This document shows positions 46,822 through 57,027 of a stretch of DNA of 64,000 nt, one piece after another. The DNA comes from Rhodobacteraceae bacterium HTCC2150 (GTDB taxonomy: Bacteria > Pseudomonadota > Alphaproteobacteria > Rhodobacterales > Rhodobacteraceae). The position numbers and the translations under genes are program-made. Under the pieces are notes generated by a model, which searched no databases, was not told the origin of the DNA, and saw nothing but the letters and a program-made list of their open reading frames with translations. Every line of letters starts with the position of its first letter. The first letter of the stretch is position 1. The stretch is from contig AAXZ01000003.1 in NCBI GenBank assembly GCA_000169395.1, forward strand, positions 62,001 to 126,000, read 5' to 3'.

Positions 46822-48102
46822 ATGGGCAAAGGATTAATCTGGGGACTGATTTGGGGATGGGTCGTGGCATTGCTGGGCCTGTCGGCTGCATCACTATATT
46901 TACCGTTGCCTGATGCTGTGCCAACGTCGGCCAGCGTTGAAGTGCCAGCCGCGTCTGAATTTAACAAAGCCAAAGATGATACCGAGGCTATGATGCCCAA
47001 AGATGGCGATACAGCTGTTGAGACAGCATCACCTGCACCCGTGACATCTAATGGCGATGATGCCGCTGCAAGCGATGAAACCAGCTCACTTGATACCCAA
47101 AGCGCCGCCGTGCCCGAAGTGACGCTGGACAGCCCAAGTGACATGCCAGCGCCAAACGTAAATGACAATGAAACATTTGCCTCGGGTCCAGTTAAGTTGC
47201 CCAGTGAAGAGGGTGACGTGCCATTTTTGTTGGGTACATCAGGGGCGGCGACAGAAGAACCTGCACCACGGTTGATTCAAATTGATACCGCGACCGATGA
47301 TGCACCTGCATTGAACACCGAGCCCGCCGCACCGAGCATTGCAATTGGTGTTCCTGTAGAACCCTTGGTTTCCCAGTCACAAACACCGACGGCACCAGTG
47401 GTTGAGGAAGCGGCTGCAGCTGACCCTCGTGCCTTGGTGCGCAACGCGGTGAAATTTGAAAACCCAGACGATAAACCCTTGGTTTCAATCATTCTAATTA
47501 CACCACCGGATCAAACCTTGGCGGCAACGCTGTTGGATGCGTTCAGTTTTCCTGTAACTTTTGCAGTTGATCCAAACGATCCACAAGCAGCAGAGCGTGC
47601 GCAAATCTATCATGATGCCGGTTTTGAAGTGGTGTTTCTGGCCAATGGCATTCAAACAGGCGCAACAGCCCAAGATGTAGAGGTTGCACTTGAGGCCAGC
47701 ATTGGCATGGTACCCGTTGCCGTCGGTGTTCTTGACACAACTGAGGGTGTTTTAAATTCCAGCCGAGATATTCAAGCGCAAACGGCCGAGAAATTCTCGA
47801 TTACTGGCCATGGTCTTATTTCTTATGAAGGTGGTCTTAACGGATCGTCCCGCGAAGCAGATAAACTGGACGTGAAAAACACATCCGTTTTCCGTGTTCT
47901 CGATGCAGAGGGCGAAGCGGCCAATTTGATCAAGCGCTATCTTTCACGCGCTGCCTTTAGGGCAGGGCAGGCAGGCGATGTCGTTGTTGTCGGGCAAACG
48001 AATGCAAATACTCTTCAGGCAGTGATTGAATGGTCCCTTGATGAACGTCCAGATGAAATCGTATTGGCACCCATTTCCGCAGTTCTTTCCCTGCCTAGGT
48101 AA
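46822..48102 (+). CDS. Divergent polysaccharide deacetylase family protein
   Basis: A 426-residue protein anchored by an N-terminal helix (residues about 4-26), followed by some 170 residues of low-complexity linker rich in Ala, Asp, Glu, Pro and Thr, and from about residue 205 a domain of the divergent polysaccharide deacetylase (YibQ-like) family (PLVSIILITPPDQTLAATLL, PVTFAVDPNDPQA). The family fold is a NodB-like barrel, often lacking the metal site, and its role in the cell envelope is unclear. AAGGCGAG precedes the ATG. It is divergent from trpG and precedes the FAD oxidoreductase by 16 bp. Confidence 0.85.
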   Translation: MGKGLIWGLIWGWVVALLGLSAASLYLPLPDAVPTSASVEVPAASEFNKAKDDTEAMMPKDGDTAVETASPAPVTSNGDDAAASDETSSLDTQSAAVPEVTLDSPSDMPAPNVNDNETFASGPVKLPSEEGDVPFLLGTSGAATEEPAPRLIQIDTATDDAPALNTEPAAPSIAIGVPVEPLVSQSQTPTAPVVEEAAAADPRALVRNAVKFENPDDKPLVSIILITPPDQTLAATLLDAFSFPVTFAVDPNDPQAAERAQIYHDAGFEVVFLANGIQTGATAQDVEVALEASIGMVPVAVGVLDTTEGVLNSSRDIQAQTAEKFSITGHGLISYEGGLNGSSREADKLDVKNTSVFRVLDAEGEAANLIKRYLSRAAFRAGQAGDVVVVGQTNANTLQAVIEWSLDERPDEIVLAPISAVLSLPR

Positions 48103-48118
48103 GGTTTGAAAGCCAGCC

Positions 48119-49498
48119 ATGTCACAAACGGATCAACTTGCCAAAAACTTGGCTGCCTTGAATGTCAAAATACTGACATTTGAAGATCTTGATGGGCGTG
48201 ATCCAGGCATTGATGAAGAAAACTTTGGCGCACAACTTGCGACTTGCCCCAAGTCATTAAACGATGTCCGTAAAATCGTGACATGGTGCGCCGGAGCAAG
48301 CGTTAGCATCGTGCCACAAGGTGGACGCACGGGGCTTGCTGGTGGAGCGGTCACAAAGCAGGGCCAGCTGATCATGATGTTGGATCGGATGAACACCATT
48401 CGACATATCGATGTGGACGCTGCCATTGCAATTGTGGATGCAGGTGTCACGCTTAGCCAGCTTGAGGATGCGGTCAACGAACATGGGCTGACCGTTGGCA
48501 TTGATATCGCGGCGCGAGGAACATGCACGATTGGCGGAATGGTCGCCACAAACGCCGGTGGCGGCGAGGCATTTCGCAACGGCATCATGCGCAATCGCGT
48601 CTTGGGGCTTGAGGCGGTTTTGCCAAATGGCACAGTAATGAGCGATCTAAAACAAGTGATCAAAGCCAACGAGGGTTATGACGTAAAACAATTGCTAATT
48701 GGGTCAGAAGGCACGCTGGGCATCGTCACAGGTGTCGTTCTAAAGTTAGAACCCGCAACATCCCAACGGGATACCATTTTGGCCGCTGTGCCGAATATAT
48801 CGTCGGCTTTGGCCTATTGTCGTCGCCTGCGTCGCGCGTTTGGGGCTGATCTTTTAGCGGCTGAAATTATGGGGCAAGATTTTTTCTCTGTAACCAGCGA
48901 TGCCTTGGGATTTAACGATCACTTTGGCCACCTTGACGGCGATGTCTTTGTCGTTGTTGACGTTCATAAAACGCAGGAAAATGACCAGTTATTGGATGTT
49001 TTGGCAGCCAGTTTGGAAGCGGGTGAAATCAACGATGCTATTTTGGCCAAAAATGAACAGGAACGGAAAAACATCTGGTTGGTGCGCGAAGATACGTTTC
49101 TAATCAACGATCTTTTTCCAGATGGATGCTGGTTTGATATTTCTATTCCGCTAGCCAAACTGGATGAATTTGAAAGGGAAAGTCGCGCGAGATTGCATAA
49201 ACTTGATCCCGACCTGAGGATCTTTTTTATGGGGCATCTTGGGGATGGAAACCTGCATTATACAATCGCGAAAGAAACCAGCGTCATTGAAATGTATGAT
49301 GACATTTCCGCCGTGCTTTATCAGGGCCTAACAGAAATGGGTGGTTCTTTTTCTGCCGAACACGGAATTGGCACAGATAAAAGAGAAGCACTTTCCAAAT
49401 ATGGCGATGCGGGAAAAATTGAAATGATGAAAGCAATAAAGCGCGCGATTGATCCACAAAACATCATGAACCCAAACAAGGTTATTAACGCTCATTAA
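48119..49498 (+). CDS. FAD-linked D-2-hydroxyacid dehydrogenase (GlcD/DLD type)
   Basis: A 459-residue flavoprotein of the glycolate oxidase/D-lactate dehydrogenase group. PQGGRTGLAGGAV at 66-78 is the FAD PCMH motif; GTIGGMVATNAGG-like segments follow (CTIGGMVATNAGGGEAF), and the C-terminal half has FMGHLGDGNLHY and SAEHGIGTDKRE, which hold substrate and metal. Likely substrates are D-lactate, glycolate or D-2-hydroxyglutarate; the motifs do not decide. Probably co-transcribed with the deacetylase-family gene before it. Confidence 0.92.
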   Translation: MSQTDQLAKNLAALNVKILTFEDLDGRDPGIDEENFGAQLATCPKSLNDVRKIVTWCAGASVSIVPQGGRTGLAGGAVTKQGQLIMMLDRMNTIRHIDVDAAIAIVDAGVTLSQLEDAVNEHGLTVGIDIAARGTCTIGGMVATNAGGGEAFRNGIMRNRVLGLEAVLPNGTVMSDLKQVIKANEGYDVKQLLIGSEGTLGIVTGVVLKLEPATSQRDTILAAVPNISSALAYCRRLRRAFGADLLAAEIMGQDFFSVTSDALGFNDHFGHLDGDVFVVVDVHKTQENDQLLDVLAASLEAGEINDAILAKNEQERKNIWLVREDTFLINDLFPDGCWFDISIPLAKLDEFERESRARLHKLDPDLRIFFMGHLGDGNLHYTIAKETSVIEMYDDISAVLYQGLTEMGGSFSAEHGIGTDKREALSKYGDAGKIEMMKAIKRAIDPQNIMNPNKVINAH

Positions 49499-49543
49499 TG
49501 AGCAAGGCACAATCTAATGCCCAAGAATTTGTTCAGGCTTAAC

Positions 49544-50164
49544 CTAAGATTCTTTTTTGCGAATGTATCTAACCAGACAATCAGCAAATACCACGACAAG
49601 AAACCATGAACCTATAAAAATTATGTCGGCAACTGTGCCAATTGGTGGTTCACCTGTAATGACAAAAATCGGAATAAACACATTTGAAACCGCAGTTGCA
49701 CCAATGCCAACGGCATAGGCGCGGATCATCCAGTCTCGGTGCAGTTTGAATTGGCGCAATTTCGCGGACTTAACCGCAAAAAATAATGAAATTGCCAAGG
49801 CCACGGCAAATACAAGCCTGCCTCTGCTGACAAGGAATGATCCGCTATCCGGGAACTGCCACAAAAGTGAAATAGAACTTAGGGCTAAAAATGCACCGGC
49901 TATCACGAAAATCCGCCCCATAATCCGATGCAAACGGCCGTATTTTTTCGCCAAAACACGCCCAAACTGAATGGGGCCAATTATACCAAAAAGCACACCA
50001 CCAAGGGCATGCGCAAAATGGGAAAAAGGTACGGTCGAAATACGGGCGTTTTCCTCAGGAAGTGTCCCCAAAGGGATTTGGATCGCCTGTGCTAAGGCAA
50101 ACGCGATCGTGGCTATGCTGAAGAAAAACAAAATAATTGGGACAGTAATAGATTTCTTGATCAT
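49544..50164 (-). CDS. DUF2306-type membrane protein
   Basis: A small polytopic membrane protein (206 residues from the ATG at 50164, which follows TAGGAAAATCAAA; an alternative start at 50209). About seven helices by eye; the pattern HFAHALGGVLFGIIGPIQFGRVL followed by RLHRIMGRIFVIAGA and HRDWMIRAYAV contains the conserved His that mark DUF2306, proposed to relate to haem-binding membrane proteins. Function unknown. It converges with the FAD gene and is divergent from a GNAT. Confidence 0.8.
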   Translation of the reverse strand: MIKKSITVPIILFFFSIATIAFALAQAIQIPLGTLPEENARISTVPFSHFAHALGGVLFGIIGPIQFGRVLAKKYGRLHRIMGRIFVIAGAFLALSSISLLWQFPDSGSFLVSRGRLVFAVALAISLFFAVKSAKLRQFKLHRDWMIRAYAVGIGATAVSNVFIPIFVITGEPPIGTVADIIFIGSWFLVVVFADCLVRYIRKKES

Positions 50165-50306
50165 TTTGATTTTCCTAATGTCATCGTTTTGCTCAACAGG
50201 GAATGTCACAAAGGATATCTATTCGAGAAGCGAACATCCCTAAGTGGTGACAATAAGTAAGCATCTTTCTAAATTGGTTTCAACGCGCAACATATCGGTG
50301 AATGCA

Positions 50307-50804
50307 GTGATAGAAATCAGATTAGAAAAAACTGGCGATGAAAAAGAAATTTTTGACTTAACCGCTGTGGCGTTTGAACCGATGGCCTATTCCGATGGCA
50401 CGGAACCGCAAGTTGTCAATGATTTGCGTGCCGATGGTGACCTGACGTTGTCAATCGTTGCCGTCAAGAATGGCAAAATTTTTGGTCATGTCGCATTTTC
50501 CCAAATTGCAATTTCAGACAACGATATCAATTGGTTCGGCTTGGGACCTATTTCCGTATTACCAGAATTGCAACGCACCGGAATTGGCAGTGCGATTATC
50601 AACAAAGGTCTTTCTCTGCTGAAAGAAAAGGGCGCTGCTGGGTGTGCATTGATAGGTGACCCGAATTATTACGGACGCTTTGGATTTATAGGGGACGGGC
50701 GATTGAAGTATCAGCAATTACCTGACGCGCTGGTTCAAGGGCTTTCATTTAACGACTTTTATCCCGAAGGGGTTTTGACGTTTCGCCCCGCTTTTGGTGA
50801 CTAG
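50307..50804 (+). CDS. GNAT-family N-acetyltransferase (YhbS type)
   Basis: A 165-residue acetyltransferase from the GTG at 50307, which gives MIEIRLEKTGDEKEIFDLT as in YhbS-like proteins; the frame is open from a GTG at 50244, which would add 21 residues. The acetyl-CoA motif is in GLGPISVLPELQRTGIGSAI and the late block is GDPNYYGRFGF. Substrate unknown. It converges with trpE. Confidence 0.85.
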   Translation: MIEIRLEKTGDEKEIFDLTAVAFEPMAYSDGTEPQVVNDLRADGDLTLSIVAVKNGKIFGHVAFSQIAISDNDINWFGLGPISVLPELQRTGIGSAIINKGLSLLKEKGAAGCALIGDPNYYGRFGFIGDGRLKYQQLPDALVQGLSFNDFYPEGVLTFRPAFGD

Positions 50805-50844
50805 TTCAGGGTTGCAATATCTTTCAGTACGCGGCCAGGTTGAT

Positions 50845-52353
50845 TTAGGAATTGCCTTGGCGCGTGAAAATCCCAGCATTACGTGCAGCAGCTTTAATTG
50901 CGTTTGACTTATTCACGGTTTCTTCAAATTCAGCCTGTGGGTCGCTGTCGTACACAACGCCACCACCAGCCTGAACATACAGCTTTTCATCCTTTAGAAC
51001 GGCAGTACGCAGGGCGATACACATGTCCATGTCGCCATTTGCTGAAAAATATCCGCAGCCACCACCATAAACGCCGCGCTTTTCTGGTTCCAACTCGTCA
51101 ATGATTTCCATGGCGCGCACTTTTGGCGCACCCGATACTGTGCCAGCGGGCAAGCCAGCCAACAGCGCTGACAAGGCGTCTTCGCCCTCGGCGATTTCGC
51201 CAACCACGTTTGATACGATGTGCATTACGTGGCTGTAACGCTCGACTATGAATTGTTCAGTGGGGCGAACTGTGCCGATTTTAGATACTTTGGCCGTGTC
51301 ATTGCGACCCAAGTCCAGCAACATCAAATGTTCGGCCAATTCTTTTTTGTCGGCCATCAAATCAGCCTCAAGCGCCTTGTCTTCGGCCTCATTGATACCG
51401 CGCTTGCGTGTGCCAGCGATGGGGCGAATTGTAACCTCAGTGTCACGAAGGCGTACAAGAATTTCAGGGCTAGCCCCGATAACTTGAAACCCACCAAAGT
51501 TGAAAAAGAACATAAATGGTGATGGGTTCGTACGGCGCAAAGAACGGTACAGGGAAAACGGCGGCAGCTTGAAATCTTGCGTCCAGCGTTGGCTGGGCAC
51601 GACCTGAAAAATATCACCGGCTTTGATGTATTCTTTGGCCTTTTCAACGGCTTCCAGATAGGCGCCATGGGTAAAATTTGAAACGGGTTCACCCACTTCA
51701 ACAGTTTCGCCCAATTCGCGATCCCGACCATTAACCTGTCGTTCCAAATCGCGCACAGCGTCCATGACACGCTCGGCGGCTTGGGCATAGGCGGCTTTCG
51801 CGGACAATCCACTGCTGACCCAAACAGGGGCCACAACGGTCACTTCGCCTTTTACGCCGTCCAGAACAGCCACAACCGAAGGCCGTTGAAGGATCGCATC
51901 AGGCACGCCCAGAACATCTGGGTTCACGTTGGGCAAATGTTCGACCAAACGGATCATGTCATAGCCAAGATACCCAAATAGACCCGCCGCAATTGGCGGT
52001 AAATCAGTTGGCAAATTGATGTGGCTTTCGGCAATCAACGCCCGCAAGCTGTCTAGCGGATGATCGGGAAGGGCGGTGAACGCATCAGGGTCAAACCGTG
52101 CAGAACGATTGATTTCAGCATTGTTGCCATTACAGCGCCAAATCAGATCGGGTTTCATGCCCACAACAGAATATCGGCCACGAACCTCGCCGCCAGTCAC
52201 AGATTCCAAAATAAAGCTGTCTTTACGGGCCTCGGCCAGTTTCAACATCAAGGATACCGGCGTATCCAAATCAGCGGCCAAACGCATTGAAACAACTTGG
52301 TTTTCACCGTTGTTAAAGGCCGCTTCAAAGTTGGAAAATTCTGGACTTAGCAT
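50845..52353 (-). CDS. trpE: Anthranilate synthase component I
   Basis: Forms anthranilate from chorismate with TrpG ammonia. From the ATG at 52353 it has 502 residues; the N-terminal part holds the Trp-feedback region (LESVTGGEVRGRYSVVG) and the C-terminal half the chorismate-binding core (VVPSQRWTQDF, ISGT-like IRPIAGTRKRG, GNP-type LPAGTVSGAPKVRAMEIIDELE, YVQAGGGVVYDSDPQAEFEE). The ATG is 4 bp past the ppiD stop. No leader peptide or attenuator is seen, so expression probably comes from the upstream genes. Confidence 0.96.
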   Translation of the reverse strand: MLSPEFSNFEAAFNNGENQVVSMRLAADLDTPVSLMLKLAEARKDSFILESVTGGEVRGRYSVVGMKPDLIWRCNGNNAEINRSARFDPDAFTALPDHPLDSLRALIAESHINLPTDLPPIAAGLFGYLGYDMIRLVEHLPNVNPDVLGVPDAILQRPSVVAVLDGVKGEVTVVAPVWVSSGLSAKAAYAQAAERVMDAVRDLERQVNGRDRELGETVEVGEPVSNFTHGAYLEAVEKAKEYIKAGDIFQVVPSQRWTQDFKLPPFSLYRSLRRTNPSPFMFFFNFGGFQVIGASPEILVRLRDTEVTIRPIAGTRKRGINEAEDKALEADLMADKKELAEHLMLLDLGRNDTAKVSKIGTVRPTEQFIVERYSHVMHIVSNVVGEIAEGEDALSALLAGLPAGTVSGAPKVRAMEIIDELEPEKRGVYGGGCGYFSANGDMDMCIALRTAVLKDEKLYVQAGGGVVYDSDPQAEFEETVNKSNAIKAAARNAGIFTRQGNS

Positions 52354-52357
52354 CGAA

Positions 52358-54220
52358 TTAAAAGCCGCCGTTAGTCGCAAGTTGGGTAAGGACCGCATTC
52401 ACTGCTGTCGTATTGATGCTTACGCCCGCGTCAGCACGTACAGCGTTGGTGAAGGCTGCGTAGATGTCGTTTGAAAGGCTACCGTTAACCTCATTGGCAA
52501 CAATCGCAGAAAGACCTTCGTCTTCTTCGGTTTGTGTATCCGTGTTGATCGCGTTCAGACGCACAATATAAACTTCATTTACGCCATCAATCGTTGTTAA
52601 TTGACCCAGCTCAAGGTTGAATGCCTCAAATACTGTGGTCGGTGGCGTGCCCGCAACAGTGCCATCGCGGCGCAAGTTCACTTCGGCAATTGATCGCAAA
52701 CCCTGATCTGCAAACAACACATCGCCTTCAAGGGACGCCGCTTTTTCATCAGCCAAAGTGTTTAGGCGGATTTGAGTTTCTGCGTATGTCCATGCTTCGT
52801 TAAGTTGATCAGTCACTGCCTCGATGTCTTGCAACGTTGGCGGTGTAATGCCGTCTAAACGCAAGGCAAAGATACCGCCGTCTGACAGTTCTGTAATCTC
52901 TGGGAAATCGCCGTCTTGGGCTGAAAGTGCAGCCGCGCGAAATTCGTTATACGCGGCCATGTCTTCGGCGCTTTCGGTGGTGATATCTGTTGTTTCCAAC
53001 GTCATCTGAGTTTCTGCGGCAACTTCTTCTAATGTTGCGCCACCAGCCAACAGATCATCCACCTCGGTGATGTAATCCAAAATTTCACGACGTGCGCGCG
53101 ATTGCGCCAGTTCGGACCGGATGTCTTCTTGAACATCTTCTAAGGGGGTGTCGATCGCGGCCAATGCGCCATTCACACGAAAGATTGCAGGGCCAACACT
53201 GCTAGGAAGTGGGCCTGCAATGCCCAAAAAGCCGTCTGCAAACAAAGCATTGGCCGTTTCTTCATAAAGATCATCGCGGGTCACTTCGCCCATATCAACA
53301 TCTTCGAGGGTCAGATCACGTTCAGCCAACAAATCAGCAAAACGAACTTCGCCACTGTCCAATCGCGCCTTGGCGGCGTTTGCCGCGGCTTCATCGGCAA
53401 ATGCCAAACGTTCGGTCAAGCGACGTTCTGGCTTTTGGAATTCGGCGGCACGTTCGTCATAGACCGCTTGAATTTCGCTGGCAGGAACTTCAATCGTTGC
53501 GGCCACAGTTTCCGGCAACAAAACAGCATATGTAATTTGACGAGATTCAGGCAACGTAAACGTGGCTGGGTTTTCATCGTAATACGCCTGAAGGTCAGCA
53601 TCGGTTGCTGTTACTTCTTCGCTTAGGGCGCTGGCATCCAGAAGCGCCCATTCAAAATTACGCTCTTGGGTTAGGAAATCAATGACTGCGTCGCCATATG
53701 CTGAATTGCCGATGACACCACCACCAACGGCACCTTGCAAAAAGGTACGAGCAGTTTGAATGCGCAAGTTATTTTCAAATTCTTTCGTTGAAAGGCCGCT
53801 GGAACGCAGGCGTTCCTCATAATTTACCTTATCGAATTGACCGCCCAAGCTTTGGAAAGCTGGGATCTCAAGGATTTGTTTGCGGACTTCTTCGTCGCCG
53901 ATGGAAAACCCAAGGCGCACGACTTCGTTGTCAACGGCGGCCTGTGAAAGCAATTGTTGCAAAACATTGTCGACAACACCAAATGCGCGGGCTTGTTCAA
54001 GCGTGATTTGCTGACCAAATTGCTGGGACAAACGAGAAAGCTCGTTGTTCACCGCACGGGCGTATTCATTTACCCCAACTTCGCGATCACCAACCGAGGC
54101 AACGGACTGGGTTGACCCGCCAAAGCTTGTGACGCCAAAGCCACCAAGACTTAGCACCAGAAGGCCAAGAACGCCGTACACAGCGTAGGAAGCGGTTTTG
54201 GATTTCGCAAATTTGGCCAT
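52358..54220 (-). CDS. ppiD: PpiD-like periplasmic folding chaperone (SurA_N / peptidyl-prolyl isomerase)
   Basis: A 620-residue inner-membrane-anchored periplasmic protein: a basic N-terminus, one helix at about 12-31, then a SurA_N-like domain (DREVGVNEYARAVNNELSRL) and long helical parts with a weakly conserved parvulin domain (about residues 230-340) lacking the clearest parvulin signature. PpiD assists proteins leaving the Sec translocon. The ATG at 54220 follows AGAGGT; the frame is open to 54319. It precedes trpE, as in many Rhodobacterales. Confidence 0.88.
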   Translation of the reverse strand: MAKFAKSKTASYAVYGVLGLLVLSLGGFGVTSFGGSTQSVASVGDREVGVNEYARAVNNELSRLSQQFGQQITLEQARAFGVVDNVLQQLLSQAAVDNEVVRLGFSIGDEEVRKQILEIPAFQSLGGQFDKVNYEERLRSSGLSTKEFENNLRIQTARTFLQGAVGGGVIGNSAYGDAVIDFLTQERNFEWALLDASALSEEVTATDADLQAYYDENPATFTLPESRQITYAVLLPETVAATIEVPASEIQAVYDERAAEFQKPERRLTERLAFADEAAANAAKARLDSGEVRFADLLAERDLTLEDVDMGEVTRDDLYEETANALFADGFLGIAGPLPSSVGPAIFRVNGALAAIDTPLEDVQEDIRSELAQSRARREILDYITEVDDLLAGGATLEEVAAETQMTLETTDITTESAEDMAAYNEFRAAALSAQDGDFPEITELSDGGIFALRLDGITPPTLQDIEAVTDQLNEAWTYAETQIRLNTLADEKAASLEGDVLFADQGLRSIAEVNLRRDGTVAGTPPTTVFEAFNLELGQLTTIDGVNEVYIVRLNAINTDTQTEEDEGLSAIVANEVNGSLSNDIYAAFTNAVRADAGVSINTTAVNAVLTQLATNGGF

Positions 54221-54334
54221 CAGAATAGTACCTCTTTTCAGGTTTGGTTTCAGGATGTTTAGGGGGTTAACGAAGGCGGGGCAAGCGACAAGGGCACTTG
54301 GAAACTGATCAGGGATCAAAAATTGGTGTTTTGT

Positions 54335-55528
54335 CTAGCGACGCGGGTAATTCAAACCCTCTAAACGACCAAAAAGCCCGCTGATTGCAGCACGATCCAC
54401 ATTTGCAAAAGCAATGCGTAACTGACGCTCGGCGGCGCCATCTCCGCCTTGGGCGCGGGTGGGGCGGAACATTGTACCTGGCAGAACCAAAACACCAGCG
54501 TCGGCCACCAACTTGCGTGCCAGATCATCGCTATCCATATCAAATGGATGTTCGACATAGGCAAAATAAGCACCACATCCTAACAAATTCCACCCTTTGA
54601 GGCGTGGAAATCCTTCTTCAATCGCCGCACGCCGATCGAGTATTTCCAGACGTTCGCCAGCCAACCAAGTATCAAGGTTCTGCATTCCCCAAAGGGCGGC
54701 ACGTTGACCGATTTGGTTGGGGCAAATCGTGGTCGTGTCCAAAAACTTTTCGACTTCTGCTAGTCTTTCAATAGACGCTGTCATGGCGCCCACGCGGTGA
54801 CCCGTCAAACGATAAGCTTTGGAAAAACTATAAAGCTGAATAAGCGTATCACCCCAATCAGCGTCTTGGAATAAATCATGAGGGGCGCCAGTCCGGCTGT
54901 CAAAATCACGATAGGTTTCATCAATTATAAGGGACAAACCTTTATTTTTGGCCAATTCATAAAAAGCACGCAACGTGGGCGCGGGATATTCAACGCCACC
55001 TGGGTTATTTGGGCTGACTAAAACCAATGCCCGCGTTTTTTCTGTAATCAACGCTGCCGCATCGGCGGCATCGGGGATCAAGTTTTCACCAGAATCCAAA
55101 ACAACCGTGTTCACGCCCATCATGTCGTGCCACATACGGTGGTTGAAATAATATGGTGCGGGCAGGATGATTTCGTCACCTTCTGCACATAACGAGGCAA
55201 TCGCGCCCGTGTAGGCCTGATTGCAACCGCTTGTTATTGCAACATTATCAGATTTGATGTCCCCGCCATATGAGGCGCACCAAGTCTGTGCAACTTGTTG
55301 GCGCAAAGCAGGCAGACCCAATACGGGCCCATACAAATGGGCCTCGGGATCGGTCAAAACGATGTTTGCCATCGCCTCCAACATAGGGCGAGGGGGCGCA
55401 TCAACAGGGGCCGCTTGGCTGACGTTGATCAACGGCCAATCATCGGTAAACTCAATACCTTCTAGCCAGCGACGAGCCTCCATTACCGGAGGCGAAAAGG
55501 TAGCGGCGGTGCGTGGCATTGTTGGCAT
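54335..55528 (-). CDS. PLP-dependent aminotransferase, class I/II
   Basis: A 397-residue fold-type I aminotransferase with LYGPVLGLPALRQQVAQTW, the substrate-cofactor block ITSGCNQAYTGAIASL, VSPNNPGGVEYP, IIDETYRDF and the PLP lysine in LYSFSKAYRLTGHRVG. The amino donor is not evident; close families include aspartate/tyrosine transaminases. It lies between gpt and ppiD in the leftward unit. Confidence 0.92.
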   Translation of the reverse strand: MPTMPRTAATFSPPVMEARRWLEGIEFTDDWPLINVSQAAPVDAPPRPMLEAMANIVLTDPEAHLYGPVLGLPALRQQVAQTWCASYGGDIKSDNVAITSGCNQAYTGAIASLCAEGDEIILPAPYYFNHRMWHDMMGVNTVVLDSGENLIPDAADAAALITEKTRALVLVSPNNPGGVEYPAPTLRAFYELAKNKGLSLIIDETYRDFDSRTGAPHDLFQDADWGDTLIQLYSFSKAYRLTGHRVGAMTASIERLAEVEKFLDTTTICPNQIGQRAALWGMQNLDTWLAGERLEILDRRAAIEEGFPRLKGWNLLGCGAYFAYVEHPFDMDSDDLARKLVADAGVLVLPGTMFRPTRAQGGDGAAERQLRIAFANVDRAAISGLFGRLEGLNYPRR

Positions 55529-55561
55529 GAATTCGGCCTTAAGGAATAGTGTGACGTAAGA

Positions 55562-56071
55562 TCAATCAGATCCGCGATAGGGCTGAACATATTGCAACGC
55601 CATATCCCACGGGAAGAAAATCCATGTGTCTTGGCTGACCTCGGTGATAAACGTATCCACCTGTGGGCGACCGCTTGGCTTTGCGTAAACGGTGGCAAAA
55701 TGCGCGTTTGGATAAAGACTGCGCACCAACTCAAGCGTTTTGCCGCTGTCCACAAGATCGTCAATAATCAGAACACCAGTGCCATCGCCCATCAATTCGG
55801 CATCTGGCGATTTAAGAACTTTGGCGGTTGTTTGATCTTGGTGATCGTATGATTTCACGCTGATCGTGTCGACACAACGCACGTCAAGTTCGCGCGCAAT
55901 GATCATGGCCGGCGCCATGCCACCACGTGTGATGGCGACAACCATTTTCCAAGACCCTTCCTCACCCGGCCCTTGTCCATCTAACCGCCACGCCAAGGCG
56001 CGACTGTCACGATGCATTTGATCCCAGCTGACGTGGAAACCTTTTTCATGGGGCAGGAGGCGGTCATTCAT
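55562..56071 (-). CDS. gpt: Xanthine phosphoribosyltransferase
   Basis: Purine salvage enzyme converting xanthine and guanine to XMP and GMP. The 169-residue protein has the PRPP motif [16 protein letters not shown], the usual [17 protein letters not shown]-terminal segment and matches the E. coli Gpt type in length. It is 11 bp after fabI. Confidence 0.93.
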   Translation of the reverse strand: MNDRLLPHEKGFHVSWDQMHRDSRALAWRLDGQGPGEEGSWKMVVAITRGGMAPAMIIARELDVRCVDTISVKSYDHQDQTTAKVLKSPDAELMGDGTGVLIIDDLVDSGKTLELVRSLYPNAHFATVYAKPSGRPQVDTFITEVSQDTWIFFPWDMALQYVQPYRGSD

Positions 56072-56082
56072 AATCGTAGTCC

Positions 56083-56898
56083 TTATTTACGGCCAGTTAC
56101 GGCATCGATATCTGGCGCATCAACGGCTTTCATACCGACGACATGGTATCCGGCGTCTACGTGCAGATTTTCACCTGTCACACCAGAGGCAAGATCAGAA
56201 ACCAGATAAAGCGCTGATTTGCCGACCTCTTCTTGGGTCACGTTACGACGTAAGGGCGAATTCAACTCGTTCCATTTCATGATGTAACGGAAATCACCGA
56301 TGCCACTGGCAGCCAATGTTTTGATGGGGCCTGCGGAAATAGCATTCACGCGGATGTTCTTCTTGCCCAAATCCTCAGCCATATATTTAACTGATGCTTC
56401 AAGCGCGGCTTTGGCAACACCCATGACATTATAGTGCGGCATAACTTGTTCCGCACCGTAATAGGTCATGGTGACCGCAGAACCACCATTGGTCATCAGC
56501 TTTTCGGCACGCTGAACGATCGCGGTAAAGGAATAGACGGAAATATCCATCGTCATGCGGAAGTTTTCGGCAGTTGTGTCAACATAACGGCCACGCAATT
56601 CTGATTTGTCAGAAAACCCGATGGCATGAATAACAAAATCTAGGCTGCCCCAAACATTTTCAAGTTCCGCAAACAGCGCATCCATTGATGCAGTGTCTGT
56701 CACATCGCAAGGCAATACAATGTCCGAGCCAACTTGAGCAGCTAATGGTGCAACCCGTTTCTTTAGGGCGTCGCCTTGATACGAAAATGCAAGTTCCGCA
56801 CCTTCATCGGCGCAAGCCTTAGCAATGCCCCATGCAATGGATTTGTCATTCGCTAGACCCATGATCAGGCCGCGTTTACCTTTTAGTAAGTCGCTCAT
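56083..56898 (-). CDS. fabI: Enoyl-ACP reductase (NADH)
   Basis: Last reduction of the type II fatty acid elongation cycle; the triclosan target. The 271-residue SDR protein has SIAWGIAKA at 20-28 for NAD, and the catalytic Y156 and K163 with the FabI-type [18 protein letters not shown]. It leads the leftward gpt-aminotransferase-ppiD-trpE run and is divergent from pdxH, 129 bp away. Confidence 0.96.
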   Translation of the reverse strand: MSDLLKGKRGLIMGLANDKSIAWGIAKACADEGAELAFSYQGDALKKRVAPLAAQVGSDIVLPCDVTDTASMDALFAELENVWGSLDFVIHAIGFSDKSELRGRYVDTTAENFRMTMDISVYSFTAIVQRAEKLMTNGGSAVTMTYYGAEQVMPHYNVMGVAKAALEASVKYMAEDLGKKNIRVNAISAGPIKTLAASGIGDFRYIMKWNELNSPLRRNVTQEEVGKSALYLVSDLASGVTGENLHVDAGYHVVGMKAVDAPDIDAVTGRK

Positions 56899-57027
56899 TT
56901 TGTTTTTCCTTGCCTTCTACCCTTGAAGTGTCGCCCGTTTAGGCCAATCTTGAGGGCGACTCAAGGGAATGTGATCGCACCAATGATAATCCCTAAGATG
57001 CCCAAGCCAAACACAAAGGACAAGAAC

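Noticed and set aside
46885-47460. Repeat region in the deacetylase-family gene
   Set aside because: The Ala/Asp/Pro/Thr-rich stretch is a low-complexity linker in the protein; no exact DNA repeat unit was found.
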